Of a DNA stretch of 64,000 nt, positions 36,581 through 45,576 are shown one piece after another. The first letter of the stretch is position 1, and every line of letters starts with the position of its first letter. Made by a program: the position numbers and the translations under genes. This stretch comes from DAOVXM01 sp963746255 (GTDB lineage Bacteria > Chloroflexota > Anaerolineae > Anaerolineales > UBA4823): positions 434,001 to 498,000 of the forward strand of contig CAVVAJ010000009.1 of NCBI GenBank assembly GCA_963746255.1, read 5' to 3'. The notes under the pieces are model-generated. The model had not been told where the DNA came from, ran no database searches, and saw nothing but the letters and a program-made list of their open reading frames with translations.

Positions 36581-38563
36581 TTATGGCTGGTATTCTTCGG
36601 GATCATGAGAATCCCCATGACAGCTTACAAAGCAGCCTGCTTTTTGAGTAACGGGATCGTAATACCAGGCTGTCTGGCTGTTACGGCCAGCCAGAAAAGT
36701 TGCTGCAGACGCGTCGATGTTGATGAGATGGCGTTGTTCACTGCCATGCGAATCGTGACAGGTATAGCAAGTCGTCCCCCAATCATTATCCATATGCTTC
36801 TCGTGGAGTGGAAAGTTTGTGGATTGGTTTTGCCCGGTCACATAGGTCGAATAATTATGACAATTGAAACAGATTTGAGTGGATGGAACCCTGCGGGCAC
36901 CGTTTTGCATCACAGTGGAATAATTGCTACCTCCACCCAGCAAGTGCAGGCGGGGCGAACCGTGCGGGCCAACACCCCCCGCGTTTTGATCAGCATTCGT
37001 ATGGCAGTCGGAGCAGTACACCAAACTGCTTTGACTCCAACCGTTTACAAAGCTGTCTGCCGGAATATCGGTGTTACGCCCCTGGGCAGCTATTGGGTGA
37101 AAGCTCGTCTGGAAGGGGTTAAATTCCTTCGCCATATCCCGGCTGTCCATAACCTGTTGAGTATTGCTGCTGGTTAGCTTCCTTAATCCGTTGGCAACAT
37201 AGGCGGTACCATTCCATCCGTCCGGTGCATATGTTGGTAACGTTGTAAAGCTGGAGTGGCATTTGAAGCAAACCTGGTATTCTCGAGTTGAGGAGATCAG
37301 CCAGTTGTATGATGACGGCCCACCCGACCCGTTCCAGACAGGGTCCACCCCAGACATGCCAGTCATTTCAGGGTGCAGTGCTGGTGCCTCCGCGTTGCCG
37401 CGAACCGCATCATGGGGCTCGTGGCAGTCCTCACACTCGATATGCCGGTTGCTACTTCCAAAGCTGCTGTTGCTGGATTCGCCCAGGTAGTGGGTATTGT
37501 TTGTGCTGTTAACAGGATGCGAATAATATCGCGTGGCAGAATTTATGATATTGGAAAACGCGTCCTGCACGTTTGTGCCTGGTCCGGCGCTGCTGTGACA
37601 GGCGAAGCAATTCGCCTCCTCTGGCCTGTTCTCCCGTACCGAGTTACCTTGCCCTGTGTGCATGCGGTGGCAAGCCCCACAGCTATCTGCAGTAAGCGTT
37701 TCGTCGGTGTGGGGATCACCATCGGTAGTTGCATCGAGCATGGGCTGTACCAAATTGAACGGGGTCGCAACCGGGGCAACAGATTGCATCGTAGCCGCGC
37801 CTCCAGACACAACCAACCGCGCCCCATCGATATTAATCGTCATAGGTTCGGCTGCCTGGTTAACGTTAACACCAATTATTCTTGCTTTAAACTGGTTAAC
37901 TTGTACCGGGGATTGGAGAAACCTGATTACAGAATACGTTAGGGTGGTGATTCCAGCTGGGGGAATCGTATGGTCTGGGTCAAATTGATCAAGGATGTGC
38001 CATTCAGTGCCATTAAATATTTCAAGATCCACGCGATCATCGATCCACCCGCTGATAGACAATCGGATTTCTAAATAGGATTCATCAATATGAGTAAATG
38101 AGGTGTGCTGGAAGGCAAGCATTTGCCAACCCGATTGTTTTCCGGAAAATTCACCGCTACATGATGCCACCTTGTCATTGAAGTTTCCATCTAAGTTATT
38201 TTCAGGGTGCTCGATCTGATAACTGCAGCTCTGTTCGATGATCCACAACGCCTGTCCACCTTTGACGTTATTTATCTCTTGTTGGGGGGTGGGAACTAGT
38301 GTCGATGTCATGGTTGCCGTAGAGGTTATTGTCGCAGTTTGGGTCAGGCTTGGGACAAGCGTAGTTGGGAGCGCCGCCGGTAACGTCGTCGTAACCGTCA
38401 TCAGGGCGGTTGGTGCAACAGGGGTGTCGGTAGCTGCAACAATCTCTGTTACCTGCGAGGTGATTAAAACTGGAAGTCGAGGTCGAGGTGATGTCAATAG
38501 TCTTCGTAGGGGATTCGATAGGTACTGGAGATGTTTCGGTCGGGGTGAATGTTGGAATGACAT
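36581..38563 (-). CDS. Multihaem (octahaem) c-type cytochrome, 3' part of a longer, frameshifted gene
   Basis: The protein contains eight haem c attachment motifs: CGACH, CFACH, CEDCH, CFKCH, CSDCH, CFNCH, CYTCH, and a last one with an extra residue, CFVSCH. They lie in the C-terminal two thirds. Before them is a beta-rich domain of about 150 residues (ALWIIEQSCSYQIEHPENN onward), preceded by a Thr/Val/Pro-rich linker. The first 35 or so codons of the frame look out of frame: the linker and a second copy of the same beta-rich domain continue upstream in other frames (38471-39199). The protein is presumably exported and membrane-tethered by the upstream segment, and would conduct electrons along its haems. 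It is the last gene of the cytochrome cluster. Confidence 0.8.
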   Translation of the reverse strand: MSFQHSPRPKHLQYLSNPLRRLLTSPRPRLPVLITSQVTEIVAATDTPVAPTALMTVTTTLPAALPTTLVPSLTQTATITSTATMTSTLVPTPQQEINNVKGGQALWIIEQSCSYQIEHPENNLDGNFNDKVASCSGEFSGKQSGWQMLAFQHTSFTHIDESYLEIRLSISGWIDDRVDLEIFNGTEWHILDQFDPDHTIPPAGITTLTYSVIRFLQSPVQVNQFKARIIGVNVNQAAEPMTINIDGARLVVSGGAATMQSVAPVATPFNLVQPMLDATTDGDPHTDETLTADSCGACHRMHTGQGNSVRENRPEEANCFACHSSAGPGTNVQDAFSNIINSATRYYSHPVNSTNNTHYLGESSNSSFGSSNRHIECEDCHEPHDAVRGNAEAPALHPEMTGMSGVDPVWNGSGGPSSYNWLISSTREYQVCFKCHSSFTTLPTYAPDGWNGTAYVANGLRKLTSSNTQQVMDSRDMAKEFNPFQTSFHPIAAQGRNTDIPADSFVNGWSQSSLVYCSDCHTNADQNAGGVGPHGSPRLHLLGGGSNYSTVMQNGARRVPSTQICFNCHNYSTYVTGQNQSTNFPLHEKHMDNDWGTTCYTCHDSHGSEQRHLINIDASAATFLAGRNSQTAWYYDPVTQKAGCFVSCHGDSHDPEEYQP

Positions 38564-39199
38564 TTTCCACTGTCACAACTAGCCGCAGCCCGTCCAAGTA
38601 TATCAGAGCGCTCGCCTCACTTTGGGTCCGTTCTACGGATATAAAGCGAATTCTGTGCTTTACGCATATCTTCCTGCGAACGAAAGACATCGTTTGCATC
38701 CACTTCCAGGTAGGTCAGTTTATTAGGAGCCAAATGTGTCCGATCAAACATCTCAACATCAATCCACTCTTTGCCACCATCATTCGAAGCTTGGATAGAT
38801 AATATATCCTCCTCACTCCAACCTGAAACGTAAAAACCTATCTCTATGCGTGCCTCATCGAATTTCCCTTTATGCAACCGTTCGAAGTGGTTGATCGTCC
38901 AAGCTGGTGTTTTCGCCCCTCCCCCTAACGCACAGGCGGCAGTTTTGCCATCGAAGCCTGACTCTGGTCCGTCAATACTGTTTTCCGGGTTGGTAATTTC
39001 AGAGGTACATTCTTGCGATATGCCCCAGAGGGTAATGGTTTTTGAAGCCGCAATCGCCGGCATGATCTTGAGACCATACCCAAAGAAAATGGAATATAAT
39101 CGATAGCAGCAAGAGTACAGGCAGGATATGCGCTCTTGCACGCCACCAAGTATTTCGCAACAACGTTCTTTCATCCTTGTTATTGAACAAAGCATCCAC
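38471..39199 (-). pseudogene. 5' part of the octahaem cytochrome gene, broken by frameshifts
   Basis: Three frames together give the missing N-terminus. From GTG 39199 one frame encodes DALFNNKDERTLLRNTWWRA followed by a membrane helix (HILPVLLLLSIIFHFLWVW). A second frame from about 39070 to 38645 encodes ASKTITLWGISQECTSEITN and IEIGFYVSGWSEEDILSIQA. A third frame from about 38650 encodes RFISVERTQ, YLDGLRLVVTVEN and a Thr/Pro linker (TFTPTETSPVPIESPTK). The middle part is a second copy of the beta-rich domain in the downstream ORF, for example LWGISQECTSEITNPENSIDG against LWIIEQSCSYQIEHPENNLDG. Breaks fall near 39060, 38645 and 38475. Either the gene is dead or the sequence has indel errors. 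Confidence 0.65.
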
Positions 39200-39341
39200 C
39201 TAGCCTGAATAGTCATTCCCCGGTAAGACCTTCATAGGTCAGTCGCGAGATATGACAGTAAAACATACCAAGCATACAAGGAGAATCGGTGGAGGCAGGT
39301 TTTTGACCTGCCTCCACCCGGCAATAACTGCCCTCCTAGTG

Positions 39342-40298
39342 TTATGGGTTAGTATGGCACTGGACACACACACCCCGACTGTCCAATCGCAACAACGAAC
39401 TCCGCTGATTGCCATTTGGCGCCGTCGACCCATCAGGCCAGGCGACCGCTCCCGAATTGGTACCCATCACAGCTGACGTACCATGCGCCACATGGCAATC
39501 CGTACACGTCACACCCCCTGCACCGTTAGAGCGATGCCGGAAAGTGAAGATCGGATCACCCGAGGAAGTTGACTCAGCTCCCGAGCCTGCCAAATAGCGG
39601 GTGTGGCATTGCGCGCACCACGAACCCATGGCAGTCTCGGTCGCGCCGTAGTTTTGTCCCCAATAGTTACCGGTCGCGTCATCAATCGTGTAGCTATGGG
39701 ACGACACCTCAGCTACGGTCACCCCAGTGCTGGCACCCGAGCCCTCGGGGATTGGTCGCAGGATGCGATACGTAGGTGTGCCATTTGACCCGGCATTCCC
39801 GTGGGGGTTATGACAGCTCCCACAGTCAAGTGCTGTACTTGTTCCGGCTCCGGCGCCAGAGTTCCCGTTTCCCCATATCATTCCCGGGCTGCCATTATAT
39901 GTATGTGATGAGCTCACTGGACGGCTCGTCGCAGAAGCCCCAAAGGATGTGTTCATCATCGTGTTAACGAAACCACCCGCTTTCAGGCCGCGGTTTACAA
40001 CGCCCTCGGCAGGATTTTCTGTTGTTGCATCTCGGGTGAGATAAACTCCACTCCAAACATCCGTATCTGCTCCGGTTCCTGTCGGTCCATGACAACTTTC
40101 GCATAAGCTAGAGGTGCTAGTCATAAGCAGTTCACTCGCTGTACCGGTGTGCGCTCGATGGCAACCTGCGCAGGAATCCGTTGTAGGGGTGTTAAAGCCA
40201 CCATGTGGACCGTTATCCGCCAGTACAATGTTGAAAACCGTCCCCAAAAGGACAAGAGTGAGTATGAATACCATCGAAGTCATCATAATCTTTTTCAT
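39342..40298 (-). CDS. Secreted hexahaem c-type cytochrome
   Basis: Six CxxCH haem motifs are visible: CAGCHRAHTG, CESCHGPTG, CGSCHNPHG, CAQCHTRYL, CTDCHVAHG and CVQCHTNP. A signal peptide is at the N-terminus (MMTSMVFILTLVLLGTVFN region). The start ATG 40298 (MKKIMMTSM) is chosen because AGGAG lies 10 bases upstream; the frame extends upstream to 40328. Glycine- and serine-rich segments separate the haem motifs, giving a loosely folded haem chain as in extracellular cytochromes. No C-terminal anchor is seen, so it could be released or wall-associated. It lies between the NHL genes and the octahaem cytochrome in the same direction. Confidence 0.88.
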   Translation of the reverse strand: MKKIMMTSMVFILTLVLLGTVFNIVLADNGPHGGFNTPTTDSCAGCHRAHTGTASELLMTSTSSLCESCHGPTGTGADTDVWSGVYLTRDATTENPAEGVVNRGLKAGGFVNTMMNTSFGASATSRPVSSSHTYNGSPGMIWGNGNSGAGAGTSTALDCGSCHNPHGNAGSNGTPTYRILRPIPEGSGASTGVTVAEVSSHSYTIDDATGNYWGQNYGATETAMGSWCAQCHTRYLAGSGAESTSSGDPIFTFRHRSNGAGGVTCTDCHVAHGTSAVMGTNSGAVAWPDGSTAPNGNQRSSLLRLDSRGVCVQCHTNP

Positions 40299-40393
40299 AG
40301 TGTGCATTCTCCTGTTGTTAGTATGCAAATTGCATTTGAAAATTTTCTATCCCAGGGTTCATAGATGAAGTCCATACCGGTTCCGTGGCAAGA

Positions 40394-40753
40394 TCAAAAT
40401 GACCACACCTGCACTCGGTTGTTTTCTCGGTCGACAATATACAGTCGCCCAGTCTCATCCATAGCGATATCATTCGGGTAGTTGAATAACCCATCTTCCA
40501 TCCCGAAATCCCCAAAAGAAAACAGGAAGATCGGCTCACGTCCGGATACGTCATATACTTTGACATTTTGTCCAACAGCATCCACTACAAACAATCGGTC
40601 CTGCGAGTCGATTAGGATGCCACGTGGCAAGCTGATTGACCCATCTCCCCCACCTCTGCCAAAGCTGAATAGGTGATTGCCGGTCTTATCCCACACAGAG
40701 ATGCGAGCATTGTTCCCATCGGACACATACACCCTCCCTTGGGAATCACTCAT
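40394..40753 (-). CDS. NHL-repeat protein, C-terminal part
   Basis: The 119 residues form about three NHL beta-propeller blades, with repeating D-x-x-G-R-[IV]-Y/F-V-x-D units (SDSQGRVYVSDGNNARISVW, IDSQDRLFVVDAVGQNVKV, MDETGRLYIVDRENNRVQVW). The ATG overlaps the stop of the upstream frame (ATGA), so coupling is possible. However, the blade pattern continues across the boundary, suggesting one gene with a one-base deletion near 40757. See the entry for 40750-41931. Confidence 0.75.
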   Translation of the reverse strand: MSDSQGRVYVSDGNNARISVWDKTGNHLFSFGRGGGDGSISLPRGILIDSQDRLFVVDAVGQNVKVYDVSGREPIFLFSFGDFGMEDGLFNYPNDIAMDETGRLYIVDRENNRVQVWSF

Positions 40754-41931
40754 CGCCGAGTTTGGGTATAGTATTTCCCCTCTCCCTGACCAGTCTTACC
40801 GAACGAGGTGATATCGGGGTTGATCAATTGCACTGTTTCTTGATCTTCAGGTAAAGAGCCTATTAGTATGGAATTACGGTTCTTGACAACGTCTGTAAGG
40901 AATATTTGCCCGCTCTGGTTGATCCGAATCCCCAGAGGAGACCAATCCTCCATGATGGGGAGCCCCAGCGTTTGTTCCACACCTTCGGCATTTTGGTAAT
41001 AAACAACGTCTTTATACAAGTTGAAACCAAATTTATCCCCAGACACCTCCCCGCCGATTTGGCTTTTGACATAGTCGGTCAGCATCACTCCCGGACCGAT
41101 CATGGTGTCGAGGTAGTCCCCATCCCGGTTAAAGATGAATATCGCGTGCTGCTTGCGATCACTAACGAAAACTCGCCCAGATTGATCTGTGGCAATATAA
41201 ACCGGTGCGCGTTCCCCACTGTCCGTATACGGTTCTTCAACGGATCTTACCGGGAAACCTTCCCGATCAAATATTTTCACCTGTCGGGATCCACCCATCT
41301 CAGTTACATAGATTCGGTCGCCCATCGATGACGCCCCCACCCCGACCGGCTTTTCCACCCCGTAAATTGAAAACAAGTAATGGGGTGGATAATTTATATT
41401 CACATACGGGGCAACAATCAGGGCTAATGGTGCCGGTTGCATCAAGTATCGGATGAACAGCACGCCAATCGCAACCGCCAGGGTAGAAAATATAGCCAGC
41501 CAAACCAGCAACAATGATCTCCGGTGGGTATTTCCCGTTACCCTAACTCTGCGTTGGAGTTCGTGCTGCAATCCAGCCAACTCTCTGCTATTTGGGAAAC
41601 TGGTAATCAGCCTGTCGACTAACACCAACGCTGGTCCCCATTCATTTTTCTTGATATGTTGTATCGCCGCTCGATATGTTGGGCTGCTTTTATAAGAGCC
41701 TGGCTCTGTTTTTAGGCGGCGACGTTGCAGGTCTAGCTTCAAGTTTTGCAGTTCTTCAACCTGTGGAAATCTATTCAGCAGTTCATCCAGAGGAATTGCG
41801 GCGGTTTCCCAATCCCCATTCTTCATAAGCTGCTTCATTTCAATGTACAGCTGGGCAGATTGCGTTAAGCCATCGCGATGAAGGGCTTTTGTAATTTCAC
41901 CAGGTAAGCGAATGGATTGGATTTGAGTCAT
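40750..41931 (-). CDS. Membrane-anchored helical-repeat plus NHL beta-propeller protein
   Basis: A 393-residue protein. Residues about 10-130 form two TPR-like helical units (MKNGDWETAAIPLDELLNRF and IKKNEWGPALVLVDRLITSF are matching halves), followed by a membrane helix at about 142-165 (LLLVWLAIFSTLAVAIGVLF). A beta-propeller with NHL-like blades then faces outside (ATDQSGRVFVSDRKQHAIFIFN). The frame ends in TQTRR just where a blade should begin; the next frame starts with PNSAMSDSQGRVYVSDG, so the two probably belong to one protein. NHL propellers are frequent partners of multihaem cytochromes. It sits in the middle of the cytochrome cluster. Confidence 0.8.
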   Translation of the reverse strand: MTQIQSIRLPGEITKALHRDGLTQSAQLYIEMKQLMKNGDWETAAIPLDELLNRFPQVEELQNLKLDLQRRRLKTEPGSYKSSPTYRAAIQHIKKNEWGPALVLVDRLITSFPNSRELAGLQHELQRRVRVTGNTHRRSLLLVWLAIFSTLAVAIGVLFIRYLMQPAPLALIVAPYVNINYPPHYLFSIYGVEKPVGVGASSMGDRIYVTEMGGSRQVKIFDREGFPVRSVEEPYTDSGERAPVYIATDQSGRVFVSDRKQHAIFIFNRDGDYLDTMIGPGVMLTDYVKSQIGGEVSGDKFGFNLYKDVVYYQNAEGVEQTLGLPIMEDWSPLGIRINQSGQIFLTDVVKNRNSILIGSLPEDQETVQLINPDITSFGKTGQGEGKYYTQTRR

Positions 41932-41954
41932 AGAAACCTTCCATGATCTGAGAT

Positions 41955-42944
41955 TTATTGTTTATTGATCTGGATTCTCTCCAGAGTGTTATTGGCGAGG
42001 ACATTTCCTGGATCTAACTCAAGGGAGCGTTGCAAGCTCTCGAGAGCCATTTGGTTTTCCCCAAGCCGTTCATAAGTCAACGCCAGGCCTAGGAATGCTG
42101 GCGCATATTGAGGTAAACCTTCCACTGCCTGTATTAGATATTGACTGGCATATGAATATTCCTGGTTGGAATATGCCTCCATCCCTTGGGCGTAAAGCAC
42201 ATAGGCAGACATCGACAGAGCCGAATAGCTCTCCACCATGCCGTGATATGCTTCCGGAAAAGTTGGTACAAAGCGCACCGCATCTTCGTAATTCTGAATA
42301 GCCAGCTTATGTTGTTCTGCTCCTGCATAGGCTAGTCCCAGAAGGTACTTGGCATCCGCATCCGTAGGGTCAATCGCAATGGCTTCGCTTAGTGCCTGAA
42401 TGGCTGCTGGGGTGTTATTTAACGCCAAGTAATTCTTGCCAAGAAAATACAAGGATGCTTCTAAAACCTTATCCATTTGTGGGTCTATTGGATTGCGTCG
42501 CATGTCGGCAAACTTCTTTAAGTAATTAACCGCCTCTTCATGACTTGCCAATTTCGTATACGCCATACCCGTCAGGAACAGCGCCCCCTCGTTATCCGGG
42601 TAGGCGCTCAACATCTGCTGAGCAAGTTCTAACGCAGCAGAATAGTCTTTATCCTCTAGGTAGTGTTGGATCAATGACAGCCGCATCCCGGGATCGTCAG
42701 GGTTTTCCTGCACTGCCCGCTCCAAATGGTTGATGCCCAATTCCACCGGTGACATATCGCCCACATGGATATACCGATCCCAGTAATAGTATGCACAAAA
42801 AACTACTAGGAGAACGACCAACACCCCGCCCATAACCCACACCAAACGTTCCAGGGATTGGTTTGCTAGTAAAGACCTACTTCGATTTTGAGTAGAATCC
42901 ATACGGTTGCTCCCGTTCTCAATGATGGTTTTTAATTTCTTCAT
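41955..42944 (-). CDS. Membrane-anchored TPR protein
   Basis: A 329-residue protein with one membrane helix near the N-terminus (LVWVMGGVLVVLLVVFCAYYY) and about seven TPR units, for example NPDDPGMRLSLIQHYLEDKD, DPTDADAKYLLGLAYAGAEQ and YAPAFLGLALTYERLGENQM. The domain lies outside the membrane by the positive-inside rule. The start overlaps the upstream cytochrome stop by ATGA; an alternative start at 42902 (MDSTQNRS) follows GGGAG. TPR arrays often assemble protein complexes, so it may hold together the cytochromes encoded on both sides. Confidence 0.85.
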   Translation of the reverse strand: MKKLKTIIENGSNRMDSTQNRSRSLLANQSLERLVWVMGGVLVVLLVVFCAYYYWDRYIHVGDMSPVELGINHLERAVQENPDDPGMRLSLIQHYLEDKDYSAALELAQQMLSAYPDNEGALFLTGMAYTKLASHEEAVNYLKKFADMRRNPIDPQMDKVLEASLYFLGKNYLALNNTPAAIQALSEAIAIDPTDADAKYLLGLAYAGAEQHKLAIQNYEDAVRFVPTFPEAYHGMVESYSALSMSAYVLYAQGMEAYSNQEYSYASQYLIQAVEGLPQYAPAFLGLALTYERLGENQMALESLQRSLELDPGNVLANNTLERIQINKQ

Positions 42945-44467
42945 GGGTTGTTTACTACTCCTTGAAGGTGACAGCGACTGCAGGAGATATCCTGATGGCA
43001 GGTATAACAGACCTGATTGCCTTGCTTGCGGTACTCGTCAGCATGCACGAAAAGCATGTCTGGCGGGTGGGAGAGATTATGGCATATGCCGTTATTACAA
43101 AAACCTTGCCCATGACATTGCAGGCATATTCCCTGCTCCTCCTGACTGATGTTTTGGTGCTCAACTGTCCATCTGGAACTCGCGTGAGAAGGTGGTGGCG
43201 AACCGACAATTACGGGTGCTTCAACCAGTAAATCCTCCCCCATACCGACGATGGGAACAGTATGGCATAAATTACAGCTTGCAGTGATTGTCTCCATCTC
43301 CTTCCCTGTGTCACTGACATTAACATGCTTATCATCATGGCACCGGAAACAACCTAATGAGTAGCTATGATCTTGATTATTCGGATTCGTTTTCCAATCT
43401 AAGTTCATTTCGGGGAAATTTGTTGATGAATACACCTTCTTTAGTTCGAAAATGGCTTGTTCTAACCCCGTACGCTGCTGCATAAAGGTATCCGGGTAAT
43501 TGATTTGATAAAAGTTCAACAGGTCATCCAGCGCTTGAAATGCATCAGTATTGGAGGGGTATTTTGCATCCAGAATTTCAATGGATTTAGCCCGAATATA
43601 CGGCAGGTTGCTATCGATCAGGCGAGAGGTGATGGCTTCGTCTACCATCCTTTCTGGAGGTGGAATTTCGTGGGCAGTCCGGTTGTGGCAATCAATACAA
43701 TCCATCTTACGAATATCACCCCTCGCTTGTGCTTCTTCCACCAGCGTAGTTTTATCCATCAAGATTACATCGCGCGAATAATACTCTTTTAGCGTGCCAT
43801 CACTTCTCTCGACGCCCACCCATAGTATTATCTGTCGTTGCTCATCGGCAGCCAGGTAATACACAGGGTTAGAAATGTGCCAATGGATCCCTCTGCTTAT
43901 TCCCGTAGTATCTTGCCACCCCCCCATCTTGAGGATTAAAGTGGAAACAACCGGTGTATTCTTCTCATCGTTGTCGTAGTGAGTAACCGTCTTGATGATA
44001 TTGTCCTGAAAGGTTGTGGGGCTATGACAGGATTCACAAATTTCGCGGGCAGGACGCAGGTTGTGTACTGGGCTTTTTATTGGACGGCTGTAAGTATTGG
44101 TAGCCAGTGCATACAACTGCCGTAACCCCTCAACCTTAGATTTCACATAGAAGTTAAAACCTGAACCGACATGACAATCGACGCATTCTACGTTTGCATG
44201 CGAGGAATGTTGGTATCGATTGAATTGGGGATCCATGGTGTGGCAGGAGGTTCCGCAAAAGGCGGAGCTTTCCGAATATTCATACCCTCGGTAAGCACTC
44301 AAAATCACTGCTATTGTCACAACGAATAAGATCGCAAAAACCAAAACTATGTTTCTCCGATGATCAGGTCGGCTTAGATCGATCGTGATCTTGATCCAGT
44401 AGAATTTTCTGCGTTTCTTTGGAATAATTGCCCTGTTTGTGTGAGCATCAATTTGACTTCGTGGCAA
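42941..44467 (-). CDS. NapC/NrfH-like decahaem cytochrome, candidate quinol dehydrogenase
   Basis: The 508-residue protein has one N-terminal membrane helix (about residues 35-56) followed directly by a haem motif CGTSCHTMDPQ, where the histidine, the M and D are arranged as in the first haem of NapC/NrfH quinol dehydrogenases but with one extra residue (CxxxCH). Further motifs are CVDCH, CESCH, CIDCH, CFRCH, CNLCH, CLQCH, CNNGICH (CxxxxCH), CYTCH and CSRCH: ten in all. The start is TTG 44467 behind GGAGAG. NapC-type proteins take electrons from membrane quinols and pass them to partners outside. It is first in the cluster, so it probably feeds the hexa- and octahaem cytochromes. Confidence 0.87.
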   Translation of the reverse strand: MPRSQIDAHTNRAIIPKKRRKFYWIKITIDLSRPDHRRNIVLVFAILFVVTIAVILSAYRGYEYSESSAFCGTSCHTMDPQFNRYQHSSHANVECVDCHVGSGFNFYVKSKVEGLRQLYALATNTYSRPIKSPVHNLRPAREICESCHSPTTFQDNIIKTVTHYDNDEKNTPVVSTLILKMGGWQDTTGISRGIHWHISNPVYYLAADEQRQIILWVGVERSDGTLKEYYSRDVILMDKTTLVEEAQARGDIRKMDCIDCHNRTAHEIPPPERMVDEAITSRLIDSNLPYIRAKSIEILDAKYPSNTDAFQALDDLLNFYQINYPDTFMQQRTGLEQAIFELKKVYSSTNFPEMNLDWKTNPNNQDHSYSLGCFRCHDDKHVNVSDTGKEMETITASCNLCHTVPIVGMGEDLLVEAPVIVGSPPPSHASSRWTVEHQNISQEEQGICLQCHGQGFCNNGICHNLSHPPDMLFVHADEYRKQGNQVCYTCHQDISCSRCHLQGVVNNP

Positions 44468-44507
44468 TCTATCTCTCCGGCCGTAACATTAAACAGATAC
44501 CATTAAA

Positions 44508-44545
44508 TATAACGTTGGCTGAGTTCATACTCAGCCAACGTTATA
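44508..44545. promoter_or_regulatory. Perfect 16-bp inverted repeat ahead of the cytochrome cluster
   Basis: TATAACGTTGGCTGAG (44508-44523) is the exact reverse complement of CTCAGCCAACGTTATA (44530-44545), with a TTCATA loop. It sits 41 bases upstream of the NapC-like start codon and 82 bases downstream of the response regulator stop, both on the minus strand. No T-run follows on the minus strand, so it is at best a weak terminator; an operator or an attenuator is also possible. Confidence 0.65.
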
Positions 44546-44626
44546 GCAAATGAAGGTAAAAAACAGGTCTTGAAAACGTAGCAATCAGGTAGAGAAAGAT
44601 ATGTTAGATAATCATAAATGGTAAAA

Positions 44627-45307
44627 CTAATCGAAACGGTAGCCAAAACCTCGCCGGGTAATCAAGTGCTTCGGTTTATCGGGGTTCGCCTCGATTTTCT
44701 TCCGTAGTAACCAGATAAATTGCTTGACATGGTTCAGTTCCCCTTCGTAGTGCGGCCCCCAAACCTCGGTTAAAATGCGTGGGACGGGGATGGTTCGGTG
44801 CGAATGCTTGCTTAATACTTCTAGCAAGCGATATTCCGTTGGGGTGAGATCGATGCTGGATCCATCCACGGTCACGCGCTTTCGCTCATAATTGATTGTG
44901 AGATCTTCACTAATAAAAACATCCTGATGCGGATTGGGGAATCTCGTGCGAGCTAGTACAGCATTAATGCGTGCTTGCAGGATGGCAAAAGAGAACGGTT
45001 TGGTCAAATAATCATCGACACCTAGATGAAATCCGTGCAGGATATCTGTTTCATCGTTTCGAGCGCTCAACATGATGATCGGTATATTGGATTTCTCACG
45101 GATTAGCTTGCATGTTTCCCAGCCATTCATTCCCTTCATATTTATATCTAGCAGGATAATCTCAGCCATGCACTCTTCAAAGAGTCTCAAACCATCCTGT
45201 CCACAGGCGGCATAGAACAATTGGTATCCTGAAAGAGACATTAATGCCGCTAGCGGTTCAAATATGGTTGGTTCATCGTCGATCAATAATGCATTCATGT
45301 GAGCCAT
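44627..45307 (-). CDS. OmpR/PhoB-type response regulator
   Basis: A 226-residue two-domain regulator. The receiver domain (1-120) has the acidic pocket LIDDEP, the phospho-acceptor D54 in EIILLDINMKGMNG, and the LTKPFS lysine. The winged-helix DNA-binding domain covers about residues 128-226, with LTPTEYRLLEVLSKHSHR and LNHVKQFIWLLRKKIEANP, and ends RRGFGYRFD, typical of the family. The start ATG 45307 follows AAAGGAG. No histidine kinase is next to it. Being directly upstream of the cytochrome cluster in the same direction, it is a likely regulator of that cluster. Confidence 0.92.
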   Translation of the reverse strand: MAHMNALLIDDEPTIFEPLAALMSLSGYQLFYAACGQDGLRLFEECMAEIILLDINMKGMNGWETCKLIREKSNIPIIMLSARNDETDILHGFHLGVDDYLTKPFSFAILQARINAVLARTRFPNPHQDVFISEDLTINYERKRVTVDGSSIDLTPTEYRLLEVLSKHSHRTIPVPRILTEVWGPHYEGELNHVKQFIWLLRKKIEANPDKPKHLITRRGFGYRFD

Positions 45308-45576
45308 GCGCTCCTTTACCGATACTCTTATGGATCATCTGATGTCCTTTTTAGAAACCTGTGTCAAACATAATTGATCTCTACAGTAGAGACCAATTAA
45401 ATAGTCGGATTTCTAATTCTTTTGATATGGCCAGGATTATTAAGATCTAGTTATTATTTTAGGGACTTGGTAGGCTGACAAATATATTGTCACTTCGAAA
45501 CAAAGCTCGTTAAGCCCAGCGGTCAGTTTACGACCTAGCAGTTATCGAACCTTTGCCGCATATAACATCGGAGGAC

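Noticed and set aside
36569..38802. Plus-strand open frames of 100-200 codons opposite the octahaem cytochrome
   Set aside because: They mirror the haem-motif-rich coding strand; the CxxCH periodicity on the minus strand shows which strand is coding.
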